In this document: positions 18,632-27,155 of the stretch, one piece after another
Layout of the letters: each line of letters starts with the position of its first letter
How positions within the stretch are numbered: position 1 is the first letter of the stretch
Assembly: GCF_900129285.1 (NCBI RefSeq)
Contig: NZ_FQUW01000009.1
Location: 53,488-117,487, forward strand
Length of the DNA: 64,000 nt
Direction of reading: 5' to 3'
DNA from: Desulfofundulus australicus DSM 11792
GTDB lineage: Bacteria; Bacillota; Desulfotomaculia; Desulfotomaculales; Desulfovirgulaceae
The notes under the pieces: model-generated
Database searches by the model: none
The model's input: only the letters and a program-made list of their open reading frames with translations
Told to the model about the DNA's origin: nothing
Made by a program: the position numbers and the translations under genes

Positions 18632-19204
18632 TTGACTAAACCCTCTTTCCGCAGCCAAAATAAAACCCCGCCCTCCGCTCGAAAAGCGTATGGCCGGGGC
18701 CCCATTGCCCTGATTGTTTCCCTGCCCGTATTGTAACAAAAACAATACTGCCTGGCAAGGGCGGGCTTTAAAACCCGGCGCCCCTGCCCAGGAGCGACAA
18801 AATTCGGTCCGGGGCAGAAAGCCCCTTCTTTATATGCTAATCTGTGTTTGTGCGGTCCGGGTTTTCGGCAATGGGTACTATGAAAAGCAGAAAACTGCAG
18901 TATATAATAGAAACACAGGAGGCTCGGCTGCCCTTGGTTCCGTAGGTGTCAGGGTATCAGCTGGGAAAAATCACTTCAAGGTACACGCCGGCATTGGTGG
19001 GGTGGGGTTTGGCGTATCCCTTGACGTCAGACGTTAAGAAGAGGGTATCGATTTCTTTGAAATTTATTAAGTCATTTCTTATAATTGCTGCAGTGCTAGG
19101 TGCTTCTGTTCCTACAGTGCTAACCAAAGGTGATCATCTATACCCGATAAAAAATCATTCCTTCCCATTGGTTCGATGGTAATAATTGATGGTTTCGGGA
19201 GGTT
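18632..19204. other. Spacer with a possible decayed small gene
   Basis: About 570 bases lack a recognisable gene. On the plus strand, after a TATAAT-like string at 18900-18910 and AGGAGG, one frame stays open apart from a single TAG. It reads SGYQLGKITSRYTPALVGWG then LAYPLTSDVKKR, followed by a TTG start candidate and a signal-peptide-like segment (KFIKSFLIIAAVLGASVPTV) to a TGG-TAA end at 19183. It could be a small exported peptide or the remains of a gene; no family is recognised. Confidence 0.3.
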
Positions 19205-19210
19205 ATGCTA

Positions 19211-19783
19211 ATGAACCGGACCTCCATTGAGATCCCCCCAAAAGAGTTATACACCTATGAAGATTACGCCAGGCTGCCCGAAGGCGCACCCTACCAGCTG
19301 ATCGGAGGGAAGCTGGTTATGACACCTTCTCCATCTACATTTCACCAACTCGTCCTGGTCCGCCTGCTGGGCCATTTCTTGAATTACCAGACAAAAGAGA
19401 ACAGGGGCACCGTTCTGGTTTCTCCCGTGGATGTTTATTTTAATCACGAGGAAACCTTCCAGCCGGATATCATCTTCATATCCAGAGAAAGAACCCATAT
19501 TATCGAACACAATAAAATTAACGGCGCCCCCGACCTGGTGGTGGAAATTCTCTCCCCCTCCACCGCCTATTATGACCTGCGAAAAAAATACAGGGTTTAC
19601 GAAAGATACGGGGTAAAGGAATACTGGATCGTGGACCCGGAAGATGAAACGGTGGAAATATACCTGAACAAGGATGGCCGGTTCACACTGCACCAGCAAG
19701 TGAGGCGCCAGGGAGTGGTGACCTCCGCTCTTCTCGACGGGCTTAAAATAGAGGTGGCAGAGCTACTTGTACAAATGCCTTAA
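19211..19783 (+). CDS. Uma2-family (DUF820) PD-(D/E)XK endonuclease-like protein
   Basis: The 190-residue protein has the DUF820/Uma2 pattern: YTYEDYARLPEGAPYQLIGG with the first acidic residue region, VDVYFNHEETFQPDIIFIS, GAPDLVVEILSPSTAYYDLR (Asp and Glu-x-x-Ser active-site strand) and KYRVYERYGVKEYWIVDPED. The fold is restriction-endonuclease-like. Such genes are abundant in thermophilic Firmicutes and cyanobacteria and often sit beside mobile or toxin-antitoxin genes; their role is unproven. The start at 19211 has GGGAGG eight bases upstream. A related gene lies at 61114-61701. Confidence 0.85.
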   Translation: MNRTSIEIPPKELYTYEDYARLPEGAPYQLIGGKLVMTPSPSTFHQLVLVRLLGHFLNYQTKENRGTVLVSPVDVYFNHEETFQPDIIFISRERTHIIEHNKINGAPDLVVEILSPSTAYYDLRKKYRVYERYGVKEYWIVDPEDETVEIYLNKDGRFTLHQQVRRQGVVTSALLDGLKIEVAELLVQMP

Positions 19784-19839
19784 TGTTGATCCGCACAAGA
19801 ATTCTCATCCCTGCAAGACATTCCCCCTCAAGGCGGGGT

Positions 19840-20565
19840 TCATTTAATTTCCGTGGTAAAACCCCGGCCGTGCTCGCCGGCCCGGGCCGCTTCTATGGCG
19901 GCGTTCAGGGAAAGGAGCCGGGTGTGCTGGGATATCTGCCCGATGCTGGCCACAATTTCGTCCACCTGGTTCACGGCCTGGCTCAACGTGCCGATCTCGC
20001 CGGCCAGGCGGGAAAAGTCGGAACGGATGCGGTTGACGGCCTCCAGCACCCTTTGGAGCACTTCCCGGCACTTTTCCACCAGCCGCCGGTTTGCCTCCGC
20101 CTCCCGGCCCAGTTCCTGACCGAGTCCGGAGATGGCCCTGGCGGCCTCCTGCAGTTTTTGAAAGGTTGCCACGGCCTGCCGGGCGTTCCGGCTGACCAGG
20201 GACATCTGTTCCACGGCGGCGGAAACCTGTTCCGCCGTCACCCGGTAATCCCTGGACAGGATGCGTGCCCTGTCCACCTGCTCCTTTATCTCCTGCCATA
20301 AATCATGTACAGCCGGAAGATCCACTTCCGCCTCTTTACCGGCCCGGCGGCTTTTGATCCCGGCTGCTAGTTTGCCTAATAACCTCCTGTTTTCCCGCCT
20401 GCAATAAGAAGTAACCACTACCGTAGCCACCAGTGCCCCCAGGAATGCGCCGGCCGGTACGGCCACCGGAAGCGGCCACCACCAGCCCGGAATGATGCCC
20501 GCCAACCCGCCAAAGATAACCGGAAGGACAAAGCGCGTCACCGCCAATCCCGTCTTCCTCTCCAT
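19840..20565 (-). pseudogene. Methyl-accepting chemotaxis protein, C-terminally truncated
   Basis: Two membrane helices (residues about 8-55) precede a cytoplasmic coiled coil that reaches the highly conserved hairpin tip (HTRLLSLNAAIEAARAGEHG, then RGF) and stops six residues later (TTEIK). In intact receptors this tip is followed by about 100 residues (AVVAEEVRKLAE...) that complete the hairpin and hold methylation sites; here they are missing. The protein could not form the antiparallel four-helix bundle that binds CheA/CheW. It has a good ribosome-binding site (AGGAGGG). It may be a recent truncation; a residual regulatory role is conceivable but unlikely. Confidence 0.75.
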
Positions 20566-20694
20566 TCCCTCCTGCCCCTTTCTCTGATCATAAAAAATCT
20601 TTCTTCGTTGAAAGAAGCGGGAAAGAGCGCCTTTGCCCTTCTCCGATTATTTTAGCACCACGGCGAAGGGAAATCTACCACCCGGATACTGTTT

Positions 20695-21087
20695 TCAAGC
20701 GTAACATCCCTGTTTTTCCCCGTATTCCGGGGAGGGCCGCCCGGCGGCCCGGGCCACGAAGCGGCCCAGAAGGGGGAGATAACGGGTGTTCAGTCCCGGG
20801 TCCAGACCGTAAAGTCCGGCAATTACCCGGTATAGCTCCTCCAGGGAAGTGTTCCCCGCCCTTTCCCCCATCCCGCCGACGGTAACATCCACCCACTCCA
20901 CGCCCGCCTTCACCGCCGCCAGGGCGTTGGCCGTGGCCAGGCCGAAGTCGTTGTGGCCGTGGAATTCCAGCTCCAGATCCACCCGCTCCTTCAGCCAGAC
21001 GAGGCGTTCAAAGGTGGTAAACGGGTCCAGGACGCCCACGGTGTCACAGTACCGCAGACGCTCCGCGCCCAGCTCCCGGGCCAGGCG
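20695..21087 (-). pseudogene. nifV: C-terminal part of homocitrate synthase NifV
   Basis: The reading LARELGAERLRYCDTVGVLD, FHGHNDFGLATANALAAVKA, VDVTVGGMGERAGNTSLEEL is the second half of the HMGL-like TIM barrel of NifV/isopropylmalate-synthase enzymes, with the HGHND metal-binding and GERAGN motifs. The N-terminal half (with the catalytic RDGEQ motif) is absent. The frame runs without a break from an upstream nifD fragment and about 55 unassigned residues, so the piece has been fused by deletion. Homocitrate is the organic ligand of the nitrogenase cofactor, which fits the neighbouring nif fragments. Confidence 0.8.
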
Positions 21088-21089
21088 AG

Positions 21090-21255
21090 GCGCGGTTTGT
21101 TTTTTCAGGTACTCCTCAAACTCAAACAGGTCACCGCCATTACCGCCATTAATGATCAGCGGCGGTTCGCCTTCGTACCCCGCTTCGGCCAGGATGGCCT
21201 CCACATCGTGAACGAAGGTCTTGCTGGCCGTACCACCGGCCAGGGCCACCGGCTC
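21090..21255 (-). other. Unassigned 55-codon segment between nifD' and nifV' fragments
   Basis: The open frame between the two nif fragments reads VALAGGTASKTFVHDVEAIL, AEAGYEGEPPLIINGGNGGD, LFEFEEYLKKQTAP. I do not recognise it. It keeps one frame with nifV' and could be part of another deleted nif-cluster gene or a chance joining. Confidence 0.35.
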
Positions 21256-21420
21256 CATCACCCCGCGGGCACCGGCAAAAGCTCACCCGCGCTCGGTCAT
21301 ATCCCCCGGAATGGTGGCGATATTACAGGCGGGAATTATGGATTTCTCCTTTTCTGTGCGGTAAATATGCTTATCCCGCTCGGGAATCGTTTCGTTGCAC
21401 TTCATTCTTACCACAGGCAT
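21256..21420 (-). pseudogene. nifD: N-terminal fragment of nitrogenase MoFe/alternative alpha subunit with a TGA at a P-cluster Cys
   Basis: From an ATG with a GGGGAGGA site the minus strand reads MPVVRMKCNETIPERDKHIY, RTEKEKSIIPACNIATIPGD, MTERG then TGA, then AFAGARGVMEPV in the same frame. The family motif here is ERGCAFAGARGV; the TGA takes the place of the TGC/TGT that encodes the conserved cysteine ligating the P-cluster. The gene breaks off about 12 codons later. The combination of a nonsense codon and loss of over 400 codons shows a dead gene. Whether it was nifD, anfD or vnfD cannot be decided from 60 residues. Confidence 0.8.
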
Positions 21421-21436
21421 GATCTCATTCCTCCCC

Positions 21437-21778
<342 letters not shown>

Positions 21779-21787
21779 TTAATGTAA

Positions 21788-21824
21788 AAAGGTGCCGTTT
21801 CCCCGGGGGGATACCGGCACCTTT
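21788..21824 (-). terminator. glnB terminator
   Basis: AAAGGTGCCG pairs with CGGCACCTTT; on the minus strand the stem is followed by TTTTTACATT. It lies about 165 bases after the glnB stop, immediately before the nifH fragment, so the amt-glnB transcript probably ends before the nif relics. Confidence 0.75.
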
Positions 21825-21989
21825 GCCCGCAACAACTTCACTGTTCACTAAATTTAAGAGGCGCCACGGGATTAAGGGAGAAGGGTAGATCCTTTAAACC
21901 CGGGGCGCCAATGCCAGTTCTCAAACATCTTTGTTTTAACGCCAGGAAAACCTCACCTGCGAGTAGCAATTGCCTTTTCCAGGGAATCA

Positions 21990-22346
<357 letters not shown>

Positions 22347-22388
22347 TCACGTAGTCCATGTCCCGGGAAAAAGCAGCTTTAATTTATC

Positions 22389-23786
22389 TTACACACCGGC
22401 TTCCCTGGTAGTGACCACGGTAGAATGAGAACCCGATAAGCTTTGAATGTGGCTCACCGGTGCGCCCAGCACCATGTCTGAGTAGGCATCCTCACCATGC
22501 TGGGTGATATCCAGACCCTGTACCTCTTCATCTTCGCTGGCCCGCAACTTGAAGAACAATCCCACCACCTTGAGGATGATGAAAGTCATAACGGCGGCAA
22601 ATAGCCAGCTGGCCAGTACGCTGATAAACTGGATCCACAGCTGATGGGGGTTGCCAAAGAGCAGCCCGTCAACACCGGCAGGGTTAACAGCCCTGGAAGC
22701 AAACAGGCCGGTGGCCAGCGCGCCCCACGTACCGCCGATACCGTGCACGCCGAAAGCGTCAAGTGAATCATCATAACCCAGCCGGGTCTTGACCACACTC
22801 ACCGCCAGGTAGCAGACCACGCCGGCCACCAGGCCGATGATTACGGCAGGAATGGGACCGACAAAGCCGGAAGCGGGGGTGATGGCCACCAGACCGGCCA
22901 CCAGGCCGCTGGCGCCACCAAGCACGGTAGGCTTGCCGTGACGGATCCACTCGGCAAAGACCCAGGAGAGGGCTGCCGCTGCAGCGGCCGTGTTGGTCAC
23001 CACAAAGGCGCTGGCCGCCAGGCCGCTGGCCGAAAGGGCGCTGCCGGCGTTAAAGCCGAACCACCCAAACCACAGCAGCGCCGCTCCCAGGACCGTAAGG
23101 GGCAGGTTATGGGGCACCATCGGCTCCGAACCGTAACCCTTGCGCCGGCCCAGCACCAGGGCGGCGATCAGGCCGGATACGCCGGAGGAAATGTGCACCA
23201 CCGTGCCGCCAGCAAAGTCCAGGGCGCCCAGGTTGCGCAACCAGCCGTCAACGCCCCATACCCAGTGAGCCAGGGGGTCGTAAACGAAAGTCGACCAGAG
23301 CAGGGTAAAGGCTACAAAAGCCGGGAAACGCATGCGCTCAGCAAAGGACCCGGTAATCAGGGCTGCCGTAATGACCGCAAACATCATCTGGAAGGCCATA
23401 AAAGCCATGTGCGGAATGGTAGCCGAATAATCGGCATTGGGTTCTTGACCCACACCGTTTAAGCCAAGCCAGGAAAGGTCACCGATTAACCCCCCTTGAT
23501 CGGGACCAAAAGCCAGGCTGTAACCCCAGAGCACCCACTGTACTGAAATCAAGGCCATGATAAACAGGCTTTGCATGATCGTGCTGAGGGTATTCTTGCG
23601 CCTGACCATACCACCGTAGAACAGGGCCACTCCGGGCAGGGTCATGAGCATCACCAGTGCTGCAGAGATAAGTATGAATGCGGTATCTCCCGTATCAATT
23701 TGAGCCTCTTCGGCCCAGGCCAGACCGGGTGCGGCCAGCAATACCAGGGGTAAAAGGTAAAGGCCATTCATGATTCGCCTGTACAC
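22389..23786 (-). CDS. amt: Ammonium transporter Amt
   Basis: The 465-residue membrane protein has a cleavable signal (MNGLYLLPLVLLAAPGLAWA) then eleven helices. Conserved features are VALFYGGMVRRKNTLS, the pore region with twin histidines (DFAGGTVVHISSG and DAFGVHGIGGTWGALATG), and a cytoplasmic tail ending in VQGLDITQHGEDAYSDMV, the site of P-II contact. It forms a trimeric ammonium channel. The GTG at 23786 has AGGAGG nine bases upstream. Transcription starts from a perfect consensus promoter far upstream and passes through a leader with two terminators. Confidence 0.95.
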   Translation of the reverse strand: MYRRIMNGLYLLPLVLLAAPGLAWAEEAQIDTGDTAFILISAALVMLMTLPGVALFYGGMVRRKNTLSTIMQSLFIMALISVQWVLWGYSLAFGPDQGGLIGDLSWLGLNGVGQEPNADYSATIPHMAFMAFQMMFAVITAALITGSFAERMRFPAFVAFTLLWSTFVYDPLAHWVWGVDGWLRNLGALDFAGGTVVHISSGVSGLIAALVLGRRKGYGSEPMVPHNLPLTVLGAALLWFGWFGFNAGSALSASGLAASAFVVTNTAAAAAALSWVFAEWIRHGKPTVLGGASGLVAGLVAITPASGFVGPIPAVIIGLVAGVVCYLAVSVVKTRLGYDDSLDAFGVHGIGGTWGALATGLFASRAVNPAGVDGLLFGNPHQLWIQFISVLASWLFAAVMTFIILKVVGLFFKLRASEDEEVQGLDITQHGEDAYSDMVLGAPVSHIQSLSGSHSTVVTTREAGV

Positions 23787-23941
23787 TTACACCAACCTCC
23801 TATCTAAACCTACCCTGGTTTCTGCACCTCCAGCCACTGCAGTCTCCGGACCCTGCTGTAACGGCTGAAGATGGCCTGTATCTTATCGCCCGGGGTGAAC
23901 GGCGCCAATTCACCGGCGGGACGTTTCCTGCAAAACGCAAA

Positions 23942-23986
23942 AAGGGTGCTTTAATGGAGCAACATTGCTCCCTTTAAAGCACCCTT
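23942..23986 (-). terminator. Second leader terminator of amt, enclosing an A1/G4 hexaloop
   Basis: AAGGGTGCTTTAA pairs with TTAAAGCACCCTT, followed on the minus strand by TTTTTGCG. Its apex is a smaller hairpin GGAGC-AATGTT-GCTCC (23956-23971) whose six-base loop has A at position 1 and G at position 4. Confidence 0.8.
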
Positions 23987-24010
23987 GCTTTGAGCTCACG
24001 CTGGTATGAT

Positions 24011-24055
24011 AAAAAGGCGCCCTTCAGAAGACAAACCTTCTGAAAAAGCGCCTTT
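24011..24055 (-). terminator. First leader terminator of amt
   Basis: AAAGGCGC pairs with GCGCCTTT around an inner CAGAAG/CTTCTG hairpin; on the minus strand it is followed by TTTTTATC. It lies about 55 bases downstream of the P1/P2 hairpin pair and 225 bases before amt. Confidence 0.8.
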
Positions 24056-24103
24056 GCTTGATCTCCACCATTGGATAACCCGTTTGTATGAGATAAACCG
24101 CTC

Positions 24104-24160
24104 CTAACGGAACCTTCCGTTAGAAAGTGCCACTGCCTCCTTAGATACTCCCCTGTATCT
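24104..24160 (-). promoter_or_regulatory. Dual-hairpin ANTAR-type antitermination target in the amt leader
   Basis: On the minus strand, hairpin P1 (24143-24160) is AGATAC-AGGGGA-GTATCT and hairpin P2 (24104-24123) is CTAACGG-AAGGTT-CCGTTAG. Both have six-base loops with A1 and G4, the recognition signature of ANTAR-domain RNA-binding antiterminators (EutV/NasR family). A 19-base linker separates them, longer than typical. They begin a few bases after the transcription start and precede two intrinsic terminators. Nitrogen-status antitermination of amt is a reasonable inference; no ANTAR gene is in the window. Confidence 0.6.
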
Positions 24161-24172
24161 GCCTCTGTTCAG

Positions 24173-24201
24173 ATTATAAGTCAGGGAGAATTTGTTGTCA
24201 A
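24173..24201 (-). promoter_or_regulatory. Consensus sigma-A promoter of amt
   Basis: TTGACA (24196-24201) and TATAAT (24173-24178) on the minus strand are separated by exactly 17 bases. A match this perfect would fire constantly, which fits control by attenuation downstream rather than at initiation. Confidence 0.85.
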
Positions 24202-24220
24202 CACCTTTTTAAAGTTTATG

Positions 24221-24394
24221 TCACCGGACCTGGCCGGCCAAACTGCCCCTTTAACCCAGCTTGACCGAGCCATTGCCGAGTTGGGTATTAATCATATCCC
24301 CGCTCGCTCCCCCCAGGCTATAGGACGCATAGAGCGCCTCTGGGGTACTCTACAGAGCCGCCTGGTAGTTGAGCTCCGCTTGGCTGGTGGATAA
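24221..24394 (+). pseudogene. Transposase fragment (rve/integrase core, ISNCY-like)
   Basis: The plus strand reads LTQLDRAIAELGINHIPARS, PQAIGRIERLWGTLQSRLVV, ELRLAGG and stop. SPQAxGRIERLWGTLQ is the end of the DDE catalytic core (with the third acidic residue in the ER-LW helix) of integrase-type transposases common in Peptococcaceae. Only about 55 codons remain. It lies just upstream of the amt promoter and beside a cluster of DnaA-box-like repeats. Confidence 0.8.
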
Positions 24395-24478
24395 CCTGCC
24401 CTGTGGATGAAAATCCTGTGGATAATGTGGATAAACCTGTTAATAACCCGCCGGACAACCTCTGTGGGTTCTGGATAA
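24386..24478 (+). promoter_or_regulatory. Cluster of DnaA-box-like 9-mers
   Basis: TGTGGATAA (reverse complement of the TTATCCACA box) occurs perfectly at 24417-24425 and, directly abutting, at 24426-24434. Variants occur at 24386-24394 (GGTGGATAA), 24402-24410 (TGTGGATGA), 24438-24446 (TGTTAATAA) and 24470-24478 (TCTGGATAA), all in the same orientation within about 95 bases. No dnaA/dnaN or AT-rich unwinding region is visible, so this resembles a DnaA-titration or DnaA-regulated promoter cluster rather than an origin. Confidence 0.5.
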
Positions 24479-24494
24479 GTTGTTGGTAAGCTTT

Positions 24495-25394
24495 CTATCC
24501 CCCGGCCGGCGGCCCGGCAGGGGTAGTGGCCGGGCAGTAAGGTGCGGCCACGGTAAGGACGTATACCGCTGCCGCACCCGCAGCCAGGAGAACAGAGGTA
24601 CACTCCCGGGCCGTGGAGCCGGTGGTGATTACATCATCCACCAGGACCACCACGCGCCCCGGCGGCAGGACACCGGGAACGGCGGCAAAGGAACCGGATA
24701 AATTGCTCAAGCGTGCGGCGCGGGACAGGCCGGTCTGGGGGAGGGTTTCCCGCACCTTGCGCAGCGCCGGCACCAGGGGCCAGCCCAGTGCCGTGCACAG
24801 CTCCCCGGCCAGCAATTCGGCCTGGTTAAAACCCCTCAACGCCAGGCGCCTGCTGGAAATGGGCACCGGAACCACCAGGGGAACTGTCCCGGGAGGGACC
24901 ATCTCCCGGGCCACCGCGGCCAGCAGGTATGCCAGGGGCCGGGCCAGCCTCCGCTCCCCGCGGAACTTCAGGCGCAGGACGGCCTCTTTCAGCACGCCTT
25001 CGTAGGGGCCGGCAGCCCGGGCCGCTTTGAAAGGCGGGCGATCGCTTCTGCAGTGGGGGCAGAGGGCGCGGGGGAAAGACCTGCCGCCGGGACCGCCGGA
25101 GACACCGCCGCCCGTTCCGGGCCGCACCGGAAAGCAGCCGCAAACCGTGCAGCCGACCGGCGCCCTGTGCTCCAGGAACATCTCCCGGCACCGGGGGCAG
25201 AACCCTTCCCCTTCCGCCCCGGCACCACACAGGGGGCATCCCCGGGGCGGGGGGAACAACAGGTCCAGAAAATCACTCCACAACTCCCGCAGGGGGATTA
25301 AAAGACGAAACACCCCGCTCAGCTCCCCGATCTCACCCGTCCCGCATACTGCCGCCCGGCACAGGAGATACACCCGCCGGCCGGTTTTCACCAT
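24495..25394 (-). CDS. ComF-family amidophosphoribosyltransferase-like protein
   Basis: The N-terminal zinc-finger half has paired cysteines (CPLCGAGAEGEGFCPRC, CTVCGCFPV, ALCPHC) and the C-terminal half is a type I phosphoribosyltransferase with the PRPP loop VVVLVDDVITTGSTARECTS and the conserved RGFNQAELLA. This is the ComFC/GntX layout, involved in uptake and processing of DNA for natural transformation. A Gly-rich insertion (PGTGGGVSGGPGGRSF, nt about 25055-25125) interrupts the zinc region. It overlaps the diguanylate-cyclase gene by seven bases. Confidence 0.9.
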   Translation of the reverse strand: MVKTGRRVYLLCRAAVCGTGEIGELSGVFRLLIPLRELWSDFLDLLFPPPRGCPLCGAGAEGEGFCPRCREMFLEHRAPVGCTVCGCFPVRPGTGGGVSGGPGGRSFPRALCPHCRSDRPPFKAARAAGPYEGVLKEAVLRLKFRGERRLARPLAYLLAAVAREMVPPGTVPLVVPVPISSRRLALRGFNQAELLAGELCTALGWPLVPALRKVRETLPQTGLSRAARLSNLSGSFAAVPGVLPPGRVVVLVDDVITTGSTARECTSVLLAAGAAAVYVLTVAAPYCPATTPAGPPAGG

Positions 25395-27097
25395 TCCTGC
25401 CGCGGCAGGTCGGCCAGCTGCCCGTACAGTACCACGCGATCCTTGCCCGTCCTCTTAGCACCATAGAGGGCCCGATCGGCCATTTTTACCAGCATATCCG
25501 CATCCCGTGCATCCCGGGGGTAACCCGCCACACCCAGGCTTATCCGCACCTGCCGGGGCATGTCCTTAACCGCAAAATGATGTTCCCGCACCATCCGCCT
25601 CAAATCTTCGGCCAGTTCGCCGGCCCGGGCGGCATCACAGCCGGGCAGGAGAATGGCAAATTCCTCCCCGCCGTAACGGCAGACCACACCCCTCTCGCCC
25701 ACGGCATCCCGGAGGAGCCGGGCCAGTTCCACCAGCACCGCATCCCCGGCAACGTGGCCGAATCGGTCGTTGATTAGTTTAAAATTATCCACATCCAGCA
25801 TGATCAGCGCCAGGGGCAGGCCCGTTTCCCGGGCGTACCGGAGCTCAACCCCGAGCCGGTAGGTGAAATAGCGGTGGTTATAAATACCCGTCAGGCCATC
25901 GGTATTGGCACTGTCCTCCAGCTGCTTCATCAGCAGCGTGCTGGCAATGGCCACCGCTGCCTGGCCGCAAATTACGGATATGGTATGCAGGTGGTTTTCA
26001 TGAAAAGCAAACGGGCGTTTATCCCCGACCACCAGAATCCCCACCTTCCGGTTGTCGGCCAGGAGGGGAATGATCATAAAGGAGCGCAGCACCTGGAACA
26101 ACCCCGGCTCGTGGCGAACCCGGGGATCCTCCCGCGCGTTATAAATAATTTCCGGCTCACCTTTTTCCGCCACCCAGCCGGTGAAGCCTTCCCCCTTAAA
26201 GATCATGCTCCCGGCTAATTTATCCCTGAACGGGCCGGCAGCGGCCCGGGCTTCATAGCAGCACTTCTCCCCCGACCACAGGTAAACCACCCCGCTGTGG
26301 TAGGACACCACCCGCCTGGTCTCCTTCAGCACCAGGTTCAGGATTTCCTGCACATCCAGCTTCTGATTGAGCGCCCGGGCCACGTGGTAAAGGGCCAGCA
26401 ACTCCCTGTTGGCCAGCTCCGTATGCACGTACAGGCGCAGGACGAACTGGATGACCAGCAGGAGGAGGGAAAGCAGCACCACACCGGACAGGCCCGTTTC
26501 GCGGTATAAATAACTCATAAGCAGCCCGGCCGGTATGCAGAACAGGCAGGTCAGCCCGTCCCAGCGCAGGGCATCCCCCCGGGAGAGCAGGGGGTGGCGG
26601 TACTTCCCGGAAGTGGTAATGTACAGGGAGACCAGCAGGTGATTTACCAGAAAATACACTCCCGAGAAGGCCAGGAGGCCGGCCACCTGCCCCGTTGAGA
26701 TCTGATCGCCAGCCGGGCCTGCCAGCCGGTGGCAGGCATAATTGCCCGCCATTACTGCCAGCACATGCTGGGCGGCATTGAACAAAACGGTCCTCAGGGA
26801 GTTGCCCCGGGGCCAGAATCCCTGGCTGATCAGGGTGGCCAGGGCTCCCGTCCAGGCGGCTGCCGGTGCGCCAAAAAGGATGAAGGTGGCCAGGACCAGG
26901 GCGAACCCCCCCGACAGCTGGCCGTGGGGAAAATTCACCGCCAGCCATTCCGCGGCCACCCCCAGGCCGGCAAAAACAAGAAAATGCCCGCCGTAATCCA
27001 GATCCAGGGAAGAAAAAAGGCGTGCCAGTACCCACGCACCCAGGCCAACAACCAGCCAGGTGCAGGCAACGTGGGTAAGGCGACGCATTCCCTTCAA
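25388..27097 (-). CDS. Membrane diguanylate cyclase with GAF domain
   Basis: Residues 1-220 carry about seven membrane helices (MASE-like sensor), residues about 235-375 a GAF domain (HVARALNQKLDVQEILNLVL ... GEGFTGWVAEKGEPEIIYN), and residues 390-560 a GGDEF domain. The active-site loop is GGEEF (VCRYGGEEFAILLPG), a functional variant, and LDVDNFKLINDRFGH supplies the metal-binding Asp. The allosteric RxxD I-site upstream of the loop is not preserved (RGVV). It should make cyclic di-GMP at the membrane in response to a ligand or redox signal. The gene is co-oriented and overlaps comF. Confidence 0.93.
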   Translation of the reverse strand: MKGMRRLTHVACTWLVVGLGAWVLARLFSSLDLDYGGHFLVFAGLGVAAEWLAVNFPHGQLSGGFALVLATFILFGAPAAAWTGALATLISQGFWPRGNSLRTVLFNAAQHVLAVMAGNYACHRLAGPAGDQISTGQVAGLLAFSGVYFLVNHLLVSLYITTSGKYRHPLLSRGDALRWDGLTCLFCIPAGLLMSYLYRETGLSGVVLLSLLLLVIQFVLRLYVHTELANRELLALYHVARALNQKLDVQEILNLVLKETRRVVSYHSGVVYLWSGEKCCYEARAAAGPFRDKLAGSMIFKGEGFTGWVAEKGEPEIIYNAREDPRVRHEPGLFQVLRSFMIIPLLADNRKVGILVVGDKRPFAFHENHLHTISVICGQAAVAIASTLLMKQLEDSANTDGLTGIYNHRYFTYRLGVELRYARETGLPLALIMLDVDNFKLINDRFGHVAGDAVLVELARLLRDAVGERGVVCRYGGEEFAILLPGCDAARAGELAEDLRRMVREHHFAVKDMPRQVRISLGVAGYPRDARDADMLVKMADRALYGAKRTGKDRVVLYGQLADLPRQEW

Positions 27098-27155
27098 AAC
27101 TCCTCACCTCAGGGAGTTATTTCGACAGGAAAAGGCCGTTCACCTCCCGGCATCC

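Noticed and set aside
21280..21290. Selenocysteine at the TGA in nifD'
   Set aside because: No bacterial SECIS-type hairpin is visible immediately downstream and the gene is truncated a few codons later; a nonsense mutation is simpler.
23787..23930. Leader peptide gene between the amt terminators and amt
   Set aside because: A frame reading MAPFTPGDKIQAIFSRYSRV ends in TAG before amt, but it would need a TTG start without a ribosome-binding site.
24386..24478. Chromosomal replication origin
   Set aside because: Boxes resemble DnaA boxes, but no dnaA, dnaN, gidA or AT-rich unwinding region is present, and the neighbours are comF and amt.
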